64,000 bases of DNA from an uncultured Eubacteriales bacterium (GCA_902778585.1 CACYYD010000004.1:1-64000), one strand, 5' to 3'; numbered from the stretch's first letter, positions 8,468 through 16,237 are shown. Program-made: numbers and translations. Notes: a model not told the origin generated them from the letters alone.

Positions 8468-9490
8468 CTATCTTACATGAAGATCAGGCTCGATCGCTTC
8501 GAATACCGGAAGGATACCTGTCTTCTCAGGCGTCTGAGCAGGCAGCTGCCAGAAGTCGTGAGCGCAGTAGTTGTTGCCCTCTACGATGGCAGGACCGTCC
8601 GGAGTGATGCCGATATCCCATCCGACGTATCTTACCTGCGGAACAACGAGTGCAGCTTCCTTGGCGAGTTCACACGCTTCCTTAAACATCGGGACCTGAT
8701 GTCCCATCAGCTTATAATGCGTCATCGGATGCTCGTCATATGTGATAGCCATCGATCCGTCACCGCTTACTCCCGGCGAGCAGATCTTTCCGGTCTCGAG
8801 ATCAACTCTTGTACCGAATCCGTAATTATCGACCACGCGGCCGTTAAGTCCGAATTTCTGAGTCGCAAAGATGACATGCGGAACTCTCTGCTTGTCTACC
8901 ACGGTGATGATCCTGAGGCAGTTCATTGCGTTCGGATATACCTTCTTGTTGTCAGGATGCTGCTCAAGCACTTCTTCGAGAAGCCACGACTCCTCGAGGA
9001 AGAGGTCTCTGTACATTTCATCAAAGTCTTTGTAGTCATCGAGGTTCTTTATCGAGCAGCCGTGTCCGCATGACCCGTCGACCGGCTTGCAGAAGATCCT
9101 TCTGTGCTTTTCTACAAATGCTCTTACATCACCCTTGGATGCAGTCTGGAAGTTGATGAAGTCGCGCTTGATGTACTTTTTGAAGAGATTGTTGAACTGC
9201 TCCTTGTTGTCAAAGAGATCTTCATAAGTATCATCGTTGAAGTGGCTTATCAGCTTCTTGTTGCGGAGCCTTGTGAGGAACGTGTCACGCTGCTCGTCAG
9301 TCAGATCCCAGAATCCGAAAGTAACGTAGTCATAGTAGCCTGCTCCGAATTTGACCGCGCTTCTTATCATGTCGACGGTTATGGCAGCCTTGCTCATTCC
9401 GGAAAACTTTGCTGTCCTGTCGAGGACCTCCTTATATTTATCAAGGCTCATGCCTTTTAATACTCTTATCATATAGCTTGGGCTAAGCAT
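8468..9490 (-). CDS. Sugar-transfer-associated ATP-grasp protein
   Basis: A 340-residue ATP-grasp family protein resembling the sugar-transfer-associated group (PF14397). These occur in polysaccharide-linked loci and are thought to ligate a small carboxylate or amino acid to sugar or peptide acceptors. Visible features are the ATP-binding lysine region RIFCKPVDGSCGHG, the acidic LLEEVLEQHP, an NCLRIITV strand and the metal-binding end YVGWDIGITPDGPAIVEGNN. The start at 9490 follows AGGAGGGTGAAGAA. An in-frame ATG 25 codons upstream lacks a ribosome site. It stands alone here, with no glycosyltransferase adjacent, so the substrate remains unknown. Confidence 0.75.
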   Translation of the reverse strand: MLSPSYMIRVLKGMSLDKYKEVLDRTAKFSGMSKAAITVDMIRSAVKFGAGYYDYVTFGFWDLTDEQRDTFLTRLRNKKLISHFNDDTYEDLFDNKEQFNNLFKKYIKRDFINFQTASKGDVRAFVEKHRRIFCKPVDGSCGHGCSIKNLDDYKDFDEMYRDLFLEESWLLEEVLEQHPDNKKVYPNAMNCLRIITVVDKQRVPHVIFATQKFGLNGRVVDNYGFGTRVDLETGKICSPGVSGDGSMAITYDEHPMTHYKLMGHQVPMFKEACELAKEAALVVPQVRYVGWDIGITPDGPAIVEGNNYCAHDFWQLPAQTPEKTGILPVFEAIEPDLHVR

Positions 9491-9660
9491 TTCTTCACCC
9501 TCCTTCTGTTTTGGTTTCCACGTTATTCTACTATATATTGTGCCAAGTTGCCAGCAGCGGGCCACACATTAATAATATGATATATTTCGAAATATGACGC
9601 AAATCAGTGGCAAAGCGTGTTAGAATATAATCCGTAAAAAAGAAAGGAATTCAGGACAAG

Positions 9661-10359
9661 ATGGAATTTACAGCAAACAAAGACAAGAATGTAAGCATAG
9701 AAACGTCAACGGGAACTTACGACCGCTGCGCCATACATACGCATTTCATCGAGATCGGTGAGGACTATAACGAACTGGTCGAGCGTTACGTGAAGCCTCT
9801 CTGGCAGGAAGGTGACCTGCTCGCAGTCGCAGAGAAGATCGTCTCTCTGTGCCAGAACAACGTCATCCCTAAGAAGGACGTAAAGGTCAGCAAGCTCGCA
9901 AAGTTCCTGAGCCGCTTCGCCACCCAGCACAATTCTGCGGGCATCGGCGTAGGCGACGTATATAAGATGCAGTACGCTATCGATATCAACGGAGGAGCAA
10001 AGGTCTTCTGGGCTGCGGTATGCGCCGGATTCGGTAAGCTCGTCGGCAAGAAGGGCATCTTCTACGACATGGTTGGAGATGAGGTCCGCGGACTTGACGG
10101 CTTCTATCCGGATGTCTTCCCTATCTACGGTGAGTTCGGCATTCCTCTGCCGAAAGACCCTGTAGGAGTCTGCAACGAGATCTACAAAAAGACCGGTGTC
10201 GAGACCATCATCATCGATGCCAACGACTTCACCCGTGACATCCTCGGCAAGGGTGACACAGTAAAGCTGAGCGACGACCAGCTCTGCGAGATCATCCGCG
10301 ACAACCCGGCCGGCCAGGACGATCAGTGCACACCGTTCATTCTTATCAGAAAAAAATGA
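9661..10359 (+). CDS. CofE-like (F420-0:glutamate ligase family) protein
   Basis: A 232-residue protein resembling the coenzyme F420-0:gamma-glutamyl ligase fold (PF01996). Supporting segments are EGDLLAVAEKIVSLCQNNVI near residue 50 and the C-terminal YKKTGVETIIIDANDFTRDI. Homologues without F420 biosynthesis genes are common in Clostridia, where the substrate is unknown. No other F420 gene is seen in the window, so amide-bond formation on another acceptor is more likely than F420 tailoring. Weak AAAGGA and AGGAC ribosome-binding sequences precede the ATG. It is divergent from the ATP-grasp gene and converges on the VanY-like gene. Confidence 0.62.
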   Translation: MEFTANKDKNVSIETSTGTYDRCAIHTHFIEIGEDYNELVERYVKPLWQEGDLLAVAEKIVSLCQNNVIPKKDVKVSKLAKFLSRFATQHNSAGIGVGDVYKMQYAIDINGGAKVFWAAVCAGFGKLVGKKGIFYDMVGDEVRGLDGFYPDVFPIYGEFGIPLPKDPVGVCNEIYKKTGVETIIIDANDFTRDILGKGDTVKLSDDQLCEIIRDNPAGQDDQCTPFILIRKK

Positions 10360-10379
10360 TCCGGATCATTCCGGATCAT
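10350..10379 (-). terminator. Terminator overlapping two convergent gene ends
   Basis: ATGATCCGG (10356-10364) and CCGGATCAT (10371-10379) form a 9-bp stem with a 6-base loop. On the minus strand it is followed by a run of T residues (10350-10356). It overlaps the stop codons of both the CofE-like gene and the VanY-like gene, so it terminates the latter within its own last codons. Confidence 0.7.
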
Positions 10380-11124
10380 AATATGTCTCCATATTGCTGA
10401 GATATTCTTCGAGACAGATGCCGCTTTGCATTATTGCAGCGGCATGTTTTTTTCCTACATATCTGTAGTGCCAAGGCTCGTAGATTATCTTCGTGACATC
10501 TTCCTTATCCTTAGGATACCTGAGGATGAAGCCGTATTCATGGCAGTGCTGCATGAGCCACTTCTGAGCCGGCATGTCTTCCTGGTCGGCTATCAGCGGA
10601 TCGGCCCACCCCAGTGAAGCGGCATCAATGATGTCTGCGGCCAGACCGCACTCATGCTCGCTGTGTCCCGGTATAGCGGTATCCGCCTTGTTGGCCGTGT
10701 GATCATACAGATACTGCTGCGTCTCTCGCGTCCTGAATGTGGAGATTATTCTCGGGGAATATCCCGCGTCCCTGCAGTCCGCAAGCATCTCTTTGAGCGG
10801 TTCCTGCACTCTGGAGTCTATCACGTAGCCATCCTCGACATCTGCAGTCTCTATATCGAAGTCGTCGGGCATCGCGTTATCTGAATTGACCAGTATGAGG
10901 TACCACTCGTCCTTTTCTGCAGCGATCTGCTCCTCACGCGCCTTAGCCGCGGCTTCCTCTGCCGCCTGTCTAGCGGCCTCCTGCTGCGCCGCGATCTCTG
11001 CCGCGCGCCGGGCTTCTTCAGCCGCTTTATTCTGCGCATGCTTATTGATGATCACATATGCAGCACCTACGACCGAGCAGATGAGAATAATAATGAAAAT
11101 GCAGATTTTCAGATTCTTTTTCAT
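10366..11124 (-). CDS. D-alanyl-D-alanine carboxypeptidase, VanY/M15B family
   Basis: A 252-residue membrane-anchored zinc peptidase that would trim the terminal D-Ala from peptidoglycan stem peptides. Residues 5-27 are hydrophobic. An Ala/Glu/Arg-rich, probably helical linker follows (about 32-70). The catalytic part shows STFRTRETQQYLYD, the zinc motif GHSEHECGLAADI (His and Asp ligands) and the third ligand in EPWHYRYVG, all in VanY-like order. No vanR/S/H/A genes are nearby, so this looks like housekeeping wall maturation rather than a glycopeptide-resistance cluster. It lies downstream of the activase gene in the same direction. Confidence 0.88.
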   Translation of the reverse strand: MKKNLKICIFIIILICSVVGAAYVIINKHAQNKAAEEARRAAEIAAQQEAARQAAEEAAAKAREEQIAAEKDEWYLILVNSDNAMPDDFDIETADVEDGYVIDSRVQEPLKEMLADCRDAGYSPRIISTFRTRETQQYLYDHTANKADTAIPGHSEHECGLAADIIDAASLGWADPLIADQEDMPAQKWLMQHCHEYGFILRYPKDKEDVTKIIYEPWHYRYVGKKHAAAIMQSGICLEEYLSNMETYYDPE

Positions 11125-11167
11125 GACTCACCTCAGGTCTGTATACAGCAGACTCCCGCAGGGGTCA

Positions 11168-11941
11168 TTATGCCCTTGCGTCTTTTTCCTTTGCCAGCAG
11201 AGCCGCACCGTATGCGCCGGCATACCTTCCGTCCGGCATGGCCAGCGCCTTTTTGCCCAGTTTTTTGCTGAGCAGCGATGCGAAGAATTCGTTATTGCTG
11301 AATCCTCCGGTGATGATTATAGTGTCCTGCAGTTCTTTGCGCTGGACAAGAGTAGCTACCTTGAGCGCTACTGAATCTATGACTCCGGCTGCGAGGTCCT
11401 CACGGCTTCTGCCTTCTCCCATATAGTTTATCACTTCTGACTCCGCGAACACAGTGCAGAGCGAACTGATCGAAATCGGATCGCCTATCTCGGCAAGCTC
11501 GAAGAGTTCTTCTATGGTAAGTCCGAGCCTGTTGGCCATTACCTCGATAAATTTGCCGGTGCCTGCGGCGCACTTGTCATTCATCAGAAAATCGATCGGC
11601 TTGCCGTTCTTTACGTTGATGTACTTCGTGTCCTGACCGCCTATGTCGATAATCGTGCAGTCGCGCCCTATCATCTCATAGCCGCCTCTTCCATGGCATG
11701 TGATCTCGGTTATTACCTTATCTGCGTAGTCGACGCTTATGCGGCCATAACCCGTTGCGACAACGCTGGAGTCATCGATGTCGCCATACCTTTTCAGAAG
11801 GTCGTCCCTGATGATCCCTGCGGTTATCTTGCTGTTCCATCCTGTAGGCAGCACCTCAAATACAGGTTCCATGCCCTCTTCGAGAACGCACACCTTTGAT
11901 GCGGTCGAGCCGATGTCGATTCCGATGTATTTCTTTCCCAT
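11168..11941 (-). CDS. Acyl-CoA dehydratase-type activase (HgdC/BadF family)
   Basis: A 257-residue ASKHA-fold ATPase of the 2-hydroxyglutaryl-CoA dehydratase activator family. The homodimer carries one [4Fe-4S] cluster and uses ATP hydrolysis to drive single-electron transfer to its partner reductase. The N-terminal phosphate loop GIDIGSTASKVCV is present, as are DIGGQDTKYI, DKCAAGTGKF and SLCTVFAESEVI. The last two carry the two cluster cysteines. The C terminus has the adenosine-binding ITGGFSNN. It follows DUF3343 and the double-cubane-type reductase gene. With only one large subunit next to it, the partner is best read as the double-cubane reductase and not a heterodimeric dehydratase. 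Confidence 0.9.
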   Translation of the reverse strand: MGKKYIGIDIGSTASKVCVLEEGMEPVFEVLPTGWNSKITAGIIRDDLLKRYGDIDDSSVVATGYGRISVDYADKVITEITCHGRGGYEMIGRDCTIIDIGGQDTKYINVKNGKPIDFLMNDKCAAGTGKFIEVMANRLGLTIEELFELAEIGDPISISSLCTVFAESEVINYMGEGRSREDLAAGVIDSVALKVATLVQRKELQDTIIITGGFSNNEFFASLLSKKLGKKALAMPDGRYAGAYGAALLAKEKDARA

Positions 11942-11980
11942 ATATCTTTATCCTTTTCTGTATTTTCAGCGCCGCATGGC

Positions 11981-12244
11981 TTAGCCGTATTTGTGGCGCG
12001 TATTATCGAATGTGTTGTTGAGTCCGCTTATCTGAAGATACGCAAGATTCTCCTCTCCGGCGATCTCCTTTATCCTGTCAACGTCTTCTCCGTGTACCAG
12101 CAGTGATACACCGCAGCACACAGAAAGCTCCCTCGGTGTCGGACTTATCTGGGCGTACATACCTTTTCCCTTAAGTGAGCGGTACATCGCCGTCGCATCC
12201 GTGTGATTTTGAAATAATATGTAGTAGTGTAAATATTCTTCCAT
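11981..12244 (-). CDS. DUF3343 small protein (putative Se/S carrier-like)
   Basis: An 87-residue protein of the DUF3343 family (PF11823). Its core is PTPRELSVCCGVSL (residues 36-49) with two adjacent cysteines. The family is thought to carry reduced sulfur or selenium and often lies beside selenium-metabolism or Fe-S reductase genes. Here it sits between the double-cubane-type reductase (upstream) and the activase (40 bases downstream), so it could help cluster assembly or sulfur delivery. That role is inference. Repeat array 2 occupies the region immediately before its start. Confidence 0.8.
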   Translation of the reverse strand: MEEYLHYYILFQNHTDATAMYRSLKGKGMYAQISPTPRELSVCCGVSLLVHGEDVDRIKEIAGEENLAYLQISGLNNTFDNTRHKYG

Positions 12245-12256
12245 CGATTATCCTGT

Positions 12257-12434
12257 CCATGTGTATTTTTCACAGAAAAAATCTAAATTATACACAACAT
12301 TTTGCTGAGCCTGTGTATTTTCAGCGATTTCGCTTATATTATTACACTATTTGCCCGTTTTTTGCCACCATCTGCACCTGTATATATGCAAAATGTGTAG
12401 ATTTTGAAAATCTGAGGCTGATTATACACAATCC
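12257..12434. repeat. Intergenic array 2 of alternating GTGTA-type motifs
   Basis: The 315-base gap between the reductase stop and the DUF3343 start holds alternating inverted motifs: GTGTATTTTT (12261-12270), TTATACACAA (near 12288-12297, reverse), CTGTGTATTTTC (12311-12322), ATTACACTA (12341-12349, reverse), TGTGTAGATTTT (12394-12405) and ATTATACACAATCC (12421-12434, reverse). Adjacent members pair through 5-7 bases, giving three successive hairpins in an RNA reading toward DUF3343. AGATTTTGAAAATCT (12399-12413) and AATCCGCGGATT (12430-12441) are extra palindromes. I see no gene here. Confidence 0.5.
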
Positions 12435-12447
12435 GCGGATTGATAAA

Positions 12448-12476
12448 CGATGGGACGGAATAACTCCGCCCCATCG
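12448..12476 (-). terminator. Hairpin after the double-cubane reductase gene
   Basis: CGATGGGACGGA (12448-12459) and TCCGCCCCATCG (12465-12476) form a long stem with one mismatch and a 5-base loop, 84 bases beyond the reductase stop. The T content is modest on the minus strand (TTTATC) and better on the plus strand. It may end or attenuate transcription into DUF3343. Confidence 0.5.
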
Positions 12477-12559
12477 TATCTTTTTCGGGTTTCCCCAAAC
12501 TTGTCAGCCGGAATCGCTCCTGCTGGAAAGTTGTCGATCGCAACCGTCCATGCTGGCAA

Positions 12560-13828
12560 TTAGCCGAGCATTTCGATGAATGCGCCGATCCTTGTCTTGA
12601 GCTGCTGAGCATCGTTGTCAGTGTAGTCTGTCTCGATGCCGAGGAACGGGATTCCCTCTGCCTTGCATCTCTCTTCGAGGCTTCTGCCCTCGATGTCATA
12701 TGTCTGGCAGAACATGAGGTTAACATCGATAACTCCGTCAGCCTTGCTCTCCTTAGCCAGTCTTACGACGTCGTCGAATCTGCCTGTGTTAGGAGTGAAG
12801 CATGCGCAGTTGATGCCCATGTATCTGTTTGCGATGTTCTGAACCATCTCGTCCAGAGTTGTTCCGCTCTCGTCTACCTGGTTCTCGAAGTATCTTGTTC
12901 CTGTGCATGTCTCTTCGCAGACTACTACGCCGCCGCTTGTCTCGACGAGGTTATGCATCTTCCAGTTAGGAATAGCCATCGGAGTACCTGTGATGAGGAT
13001 CCTCTTCTTTCCTTCTGCAAGGTTAACACCGTCTGCAACTCTCTTCTCGAGCTCGTCGCACAGCTTGTTGACCATTGCTGCGAATCTCTCAGGATCGTCG
13101 TAGTAAGCGATCTGCGAGATGAGCAGTGTGTCTGTTCCGGAGATAGGAACGTTCTCGTTTCTTCTGAGCTTGTACAGTCTCTCGAGAGCCTTTCTCTTGT
13201 TGTTGATCTTCTTGATGTTCTCAGCCAGAGCCTCAGGAGTTACCTTGTTGCCTGTTACTTCCTCAACTACCTTGATGAGGTCTTTGATCTCGTCAGCCCA
13301 CTTGAGGTAGTCCTTTTCTCTCTTCATCTGAGGCAGGTCCATGATGTGCATAGGCACGTCTGTTCCGAGGATCTCATAAGCTTTCTTCTTGCCATCGCAG
13401 GTGTTCTCTCCGATATAGATGTCTGCCAGTCTGTAGAACGGGCATGTCTTATCGAATCTTGCGCCCAGCATAGCCTTGATGAGAGGGCAAGTGTTAGCCG
13501 GCAGATATCTCTCGCCGCCAGGTACCCAGAACTGCGAACCTGCGCAGAGTCCTGTAGCGATTCCGCCTGCAGCAAAGATAACTTCGTCAGGTACATAAGC
13601 GCAGAATGTGCCGAATACCTTTCCGCCGTTCTTTCTGAACTCAACGAGTTCGGAAGGTCTCAGTCCGTGTACGTCTGCGAGGACCATGTCGAAGTAGTCC
13701 ATTGCCTCAGGTCTGTTCTCCTGGGACATGAATACGTCACCGATAGCTCCCGGAAGTACTTCGCACAGCATGTCGTGCATCTCGAGGTTCATACCGAGCT
13801 CTGCCCACATTTTCTGATTGTCAGCCAT
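12560..13828 (-). CDS. Double-cubane-cluster-type anaerobic reductase (HgdB/FldB-like)
   Basis: A 422-residue member of the 2-hydroxyacyl-CoA dehydratase D-component superfamily, closest in length and operon setting to double-cubane cluster proteins. In the characterised protein a [Fe8S9] cluster is held by six cysteines and reduces small molecules such as acetylene, hydrazine and azide. Cysteines here are at 22, 76, 95, 114, 129, 144, 257, 304, 308, 341, 343, 374 and 388. Those around 76-144 and 304-374 are candidate ligands. A single large subunit next to an activase, and no second HgdA-like gene, favour this reading over an acyl-CoA dehydratase. The physiological substrate is unknown. Confidence 0.8.
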   Translation of the reverse strand: MADNQKMWAELGMNLEMHDMLCEVLPGAIGDVFMSQENRPEAMDYFDMVLADVHGLRPSELVEFRKNGGKVFGTFCAYVPDEVIFAAGGIATGLCAGSQFWVPGGERYLPANTCPLIKAMLGARFDKTCPFYRLADIYIGENTCDGKKKAYEILGTDVPMHIMDLPQMKREKDYLKWADEIKDLIKVVEEVTGNKVTPEALAENIKKINNKRKALERLYKLRRNENVPISGTDTLLISQIAYYDDPERFAAMVNKLCDELEKRVADGVNLAEGKKRILITGTPMAIPNWKMHNLVETSGGVVVCEETCTGTRYFENQVDESGTTLDEMVQNIANRYMGINCACFTPNTGRFDDVVRLAKESKADGVIDVNLMFCQTYDIEGRSLEERCKAEGIPFLGIETDYTDNDAQQLKTRIGAFIEMLG

Positions 13829-13873
13829 AATTGATTCTCCCTTTTTTACAATAAATGCAACATCTGTGAGCCC

Positions 13874-13890
13874 TTGCGGCAGTGCCGCAA
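13874..13890. promoter_or_regulatory. Perfect palindrome in the reductase leader
   Basis: TTGCGGCAGTGCCGCAA is a perfect 17-base palindrome about 45 bases before the reductase start codon. A candidate -10 box (TAAAAT on the minus strand, near 13905-13910) lies just upstream of it, so the palindrome would be at the start of the mRNA or be a repressor site covering early transcribed DNA. Confidence 0.45.
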
Positions 13891-13988
13891 AGACCGCCTA
13901 CATATAAATTTTACTATCCGCAAAAAGGGTCTGAAAATTGAATTAATTTATCACTATTTACAGTTGCTATAGTTTGCGTCTATACATC

Positions 13989-14012
13989 AAAAGACCGCCC
14001 CTGAAGGCGGTC
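13989..14012 (-). terminator. Terminator of the TetR operon
   Basis: GACCGCC (13993-13999) and GGCGGTC (14006-14012) form a GC-rich stem, followed on the minus strand by TTTT. It would end the transcript that starts before the TetR gene at about 16200. Confidence 0.7.
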
Positions 14013-14197
14013 ATGAGTTCTTTAGCAGCCTTGATTCAGAACAGGAATATATGATATCAGCAGCCCTATGAAGCCCGATATGATGGTCCGCACCGCCAGT
14101 TTTGATCTGGTGCAGATCCCTCTGAACCCCCGTCAGTTCAGAACTATAGGTATTGCTTCCCTTCCTTCATCGGAAACAACGCTTCTGGTCAGGACGT

Positions 14198-14409
14198 TCA
14201 TAGGATTTTGCAAAGAAACCTTGATACACGATCGCCAATAAATGCCCAGAATACCAGCATCAGCAGGTTCTCGAGGAACACCAGCACGAATGACCAGTGC
14301 GACATTGCGAGATGCATCTTCCTTGCAAGCGACACAGGTGCCATGCCGTACATGCTGTCAGCCCGATGATAAGGCAAAGTGCCAGCAATATTGAAAGTAT
14401 CTTTCTCAT
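14198..14409 (-). pseudogene. Decayed small membrane or lipoprotein gene
   Basis: An ATG at 14409 starts MRKILSILLALCLIIGLTAC, a lipoprotein- or membrane-type signal. That frame then becomes Cys/Arg-rich and stops after 49 codons. From 14353 another frame continues as a convincing membrane segment (WSFVLVFLENLLMLVFWAF) and stops at 14198. A frameshift near 14350 explains both. The stretch 14013-14197 has only short broken frames, including a hydrophobic piece IISGFIGLLISYIPVL, so the gene may once have been longer. It is the last member of the TetR operon. I cannot name the family. A genuine small Cys-rich product from the first frame is possible but less likely. Confidence 0.45.
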
Positions 14410-14424
14410 AGTCTCCCCTTTTGT

Positions 14425-15180
14425 CTATTTCAGTTTGTTATAGTCTTCGTCTGATACTGCTTCGAGCCACTCATTGCTCGTCTCTTCGCCTTCGACCTCG
14501 ATCGCAAGATGTGAGAACCATGAACCCGGTGCAGCTCCGTGCCAGTGCTTTACTTCAGCAGGGATATTGATTACAGTACCCGGTGTCATTTCAACAGCTT
14601 CCTTGCCCCATTCCTGATAATATCCTCTGCCGCCGATGCAGATAAGCATCTGTCCGCCGCCGTTCTTGGCATGATGTATATGCCAGTTGTTGCGGCATCC
14701 CGGCTCGAATGTAACATTGAAAACCGGGACCTGTTCTGTAGAGACCGGTGCAAGATAGCTCTGGCCTACGAAGAACTCTCCATATGGGTTTTCTTCTCCG
14801 ATCGGGAAGCAAATGCTGTTCTGATACTTATCTTTCTCTGTAAGTTCCGGCATGTCCTCGTTCCAGACTTCCTTTGCAAGACGGAATACTGCCCAGCCCT
14901 TAGGCCAGCCAACATACATGGTCGCGTGTGTGATGATAGCTACGATCTCGTCTTTAGTGACCCCATGAGACTTCGCATTCTGAAGGTGATAAGTCAGGGA
15001 GGAGTCCGTTATACCGGATGCCATCAGCGAAACGACCGTGATGATGCACTTTGTCTTAACGTCGATCGCTTCCTCATTCCATACTTCTCCGAAGAGCACG
15101 TCATCGTTTAGATGCGCGAACATAGGCGCAAATTCACCGAGCTGATCTCTTCCTGCTGTCTGTACGATTTTTTCACTCAT
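14425..15180 (-). CDS. Carboxymuconolactone decarboxylase-like/cupin fusion
   Basis: A 251-residue two-domain protein. Residues about 20-110 are a CMD/AhpD-like domain (SLTYHLQNAKSHGVTKDEI keeps the His, but the usual CxxC pair is replaced by Ser). Residues about 140-235 are a cupin with candidate metal ligands in NNWHIHHAKNGGGQ and VKHWHGAAP. Proteins of this layout are often quinone- or thiol-linked and are induced together with small monooxygenases. The enzymatic reaction is not known. It lies 12 bases after the ABM-domain gene, in the TetR-controlled operon. Confidence 0.8.
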   Translation of the reverse strand: MSEKIVQTAGRDQLGEFAPMFAHLNDDVLFGEVWNEEAIDVKTKCIITVVSLMASGITDSSLTYHLQNAKSHGVTKDEIVAIITHATMYVGWPKGWAVFRLAKEVWNEDMPELTEKDKYQNSICFPIGEENPYGEFFVGQSYLAPVSTEQVPVFNVTFEPGCRNNWHIHHAKNGGGQMLICIGGRGYYQEWGKEAVEMTPGTVINIPAEVKHWHGAAPGSWFSHLAIEVEGEETSNEWLEAVSDEDYNKLK

Positions 15181-15192
15181 TTCGTTATCCTC

Positions 15193-15525
15193 CTATTCCC
15201 TGATGAAGCTCTTGTCGTGATCGGGCACGCCGCCTTCATCCGAAACGAAGCGCTCCACCTTCATATGTAGATCGTATTTATCACGCAATGCGACGATCTC
15301 TGTCATCATCGGCGACGCATGATGCCTGTCTATTGCATCCTGATCTGCCCAGCTGTCGATGAGCAGCACAGTCTCAGGCTGCATCAGCGGGACGAAATAC
15401 TCATACCTCAGATTGCCGTCTTCATTGCGGATCCTGTCAGCTACTCCTGACTGCTCCATTTCCTCAGCAAACTTACGGGCATTGCCGTTCTCTCCCATGT
15501 AATACAGATTCACCGTAATGCTCAC
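15193..15525 (-). CDS. ABM-domain protein (putative quinol monooxygenase)
   Basis: A 110-residue antibiotic-biosynthesis-monooxygenase-like (ABM, dimeric ferredoxin-like) protein. The pattern FVPLMQPETVLLIDSWADQDAIDRHHAS is typical of YgiN-type quinol monooxygenases, which oxidise quinols or related phenolics without a cofactor. The gene sits between tetR (15 bases upstream) and the CMD/cupin gene. It probably belongs to a response to redox-active or aromatic compounds sensed by the TetR protein. That function is inferred from family and context. Confidence 0.75.
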   Translation of the reverse strand: MSITVNLYYMGENGNARKFAEEMEQSGVADRIRNEDGNLRYEYFVPLMQPETVLLIDSWADQDAIDRHHASPMMTEIVALRDKYDLHMKVERFVSDEGGVPDHDKSFIRE

Positions 15526-15540
15526 TTATTTCATCTCCTT

Positions 15541-16164
15541 TTATTTTGATAATAGCCTTGTAAGGCAGTTATATGTGATCTCGTAAATCGACTGATATTT
15601 ATAATCGACTTCCGCTTCTGTCATGGCCTCTTTCTGCTTGGCTGTCACTTCAGCATACGGATAGATGCCGAACATGAACGGAAAGAATACGTACATGATC
15701 TGCTGAATATCCGCGCCGGAAAGCCATGAGCAATGTTTCTCAAGTATCATCCTGAAGTTCTGCAGGGACTCGCCGTATGCTCTTTTGAATGATGCGAGAA
15801 GCTCCTCCCGGCTGTTCTCCTCCATGTCATAGTTGTTCATTGACAGGAGTCTGAGAAGCTGAGCCCTTCTCTCCAGGGACTTCGCGATCAGTTCAGCCAG
15901 CTGCTGTTCTGAATACTTCTCATCACTGTTCAGGATCTCTTCAAGATCGGCGTTCCATCTTTCATATTCACGCTCAAACAGAGCGAGAAATATCTCTTCC
16001 TTAGTCTGAAAATAGTTATATATGGTTGGACGCGAGAAGGATGTGACATTGCTGACTTCCTTGAGTGTTATGTCTTTGAAGCTCATCGTCCTGTATAACT
16101 GCTCGCATGCAGCCACGATCTCTTCTCTTCTCTGCGCAACGGTTTCAGGTGTTCCTTTGAACAT
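15541..16164 (-). CDS. TetR-family transcriptional regulator
   Basis: A 207-residue TetR-type repressor. The N-terminal helix-turn-helix is clear (ITLKEVSNVTSFSRPTIYNY, about residues 33-52), followed by FQTKEEIFLALFERE, the standard TetR linker. The C-terminal ligand domain is not assignable to a ligand. Two perfect palindromes lie immediately upstream, one over the -35 box and one just after the -10 box, so the protein very likely represses its own operon (itself, the ABM gene and the CMD/cupin gene). Confidence 0.9.
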   Translation of the reverse strand: MFKGTPETVAQRREEIVAACEQLYRTMSFKDITLKEVSNVTSFSRPTIYNYFQTKEEIFLALFEREYERWNADLEEILNSDEKYSEQQLAELIAKSLERRAQLLRLLSMNNYDMEENSREELLASFKRAYGESLQNFRMILEKHCSWLSGADIQQIMYVFFPFMFGIYPYAEVTAKQKEAMTEAEVDYKYQSIYEITYNCLTRLLSK

Positions 16165-16185
16165 GATAATATCTCCCCTCGTTCA

Positions 16186-16202
16186 GTTGACACCGTGTCA
16201 AC
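16186..16202. promoter_or_regulatory. TetR operator 1
   Basis: GTTGACACCGTGTCAAC is a perfect 17-base palindrome located just downstream of the -10 box on the minus strand, 22 bases before the TetR start codon. The 15-base core is repeated at 16223-16237. Confidence 0.75.
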
Positions 16203-16208
16203 AACTGT

Positions 16209-16237
16209 ATATTAGCACTTGCTTGACACCGTGTCAA
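16209..16237 (-). promoter_or_regulatory. Promoter of the TetR operon
   Basis: On the minus strand TTGACA (16232-16237, perfect consensus) and TAATAT (16209-16214) are exactly 17 bases apart. The -35 box is embedded in operator 2 and the transcription start would fall in or next to operator 1. Confidence 0.8.
16223..16237. promoter_or_regulatory. TetR operator 2
   Basis: TTGACACCGTGTCAA, the same 15-base palindrome as the core of operator 1. The centres are 36 bases apart, which is between three and four helical turns. It covers the -35 hexamer, so binding should block polymerase directly. Confidence 0.75.

Noticed and set aside
10366..11124. Glycopeptide resistance (van) cluster
   Set aside because: VanY-like carboxypeptidase alone, with no vanHAX or vanRS genes in the neighbourhood.
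11981..13828. Heterodimeric 2-hydroxyglutaryl-CoA dehydratase operon
   Set aside because: Only one large subunit is present and no CoA-transferase or dehydrogenase is nearby. A double-cubane-type reductase fits better.
12953..13834. Open frame of about 293 codons opposite the reductase gene
   Set aside because: The Cys- and Val-rich antisense product has no domain, and the sense frame is a clear reductase family member.
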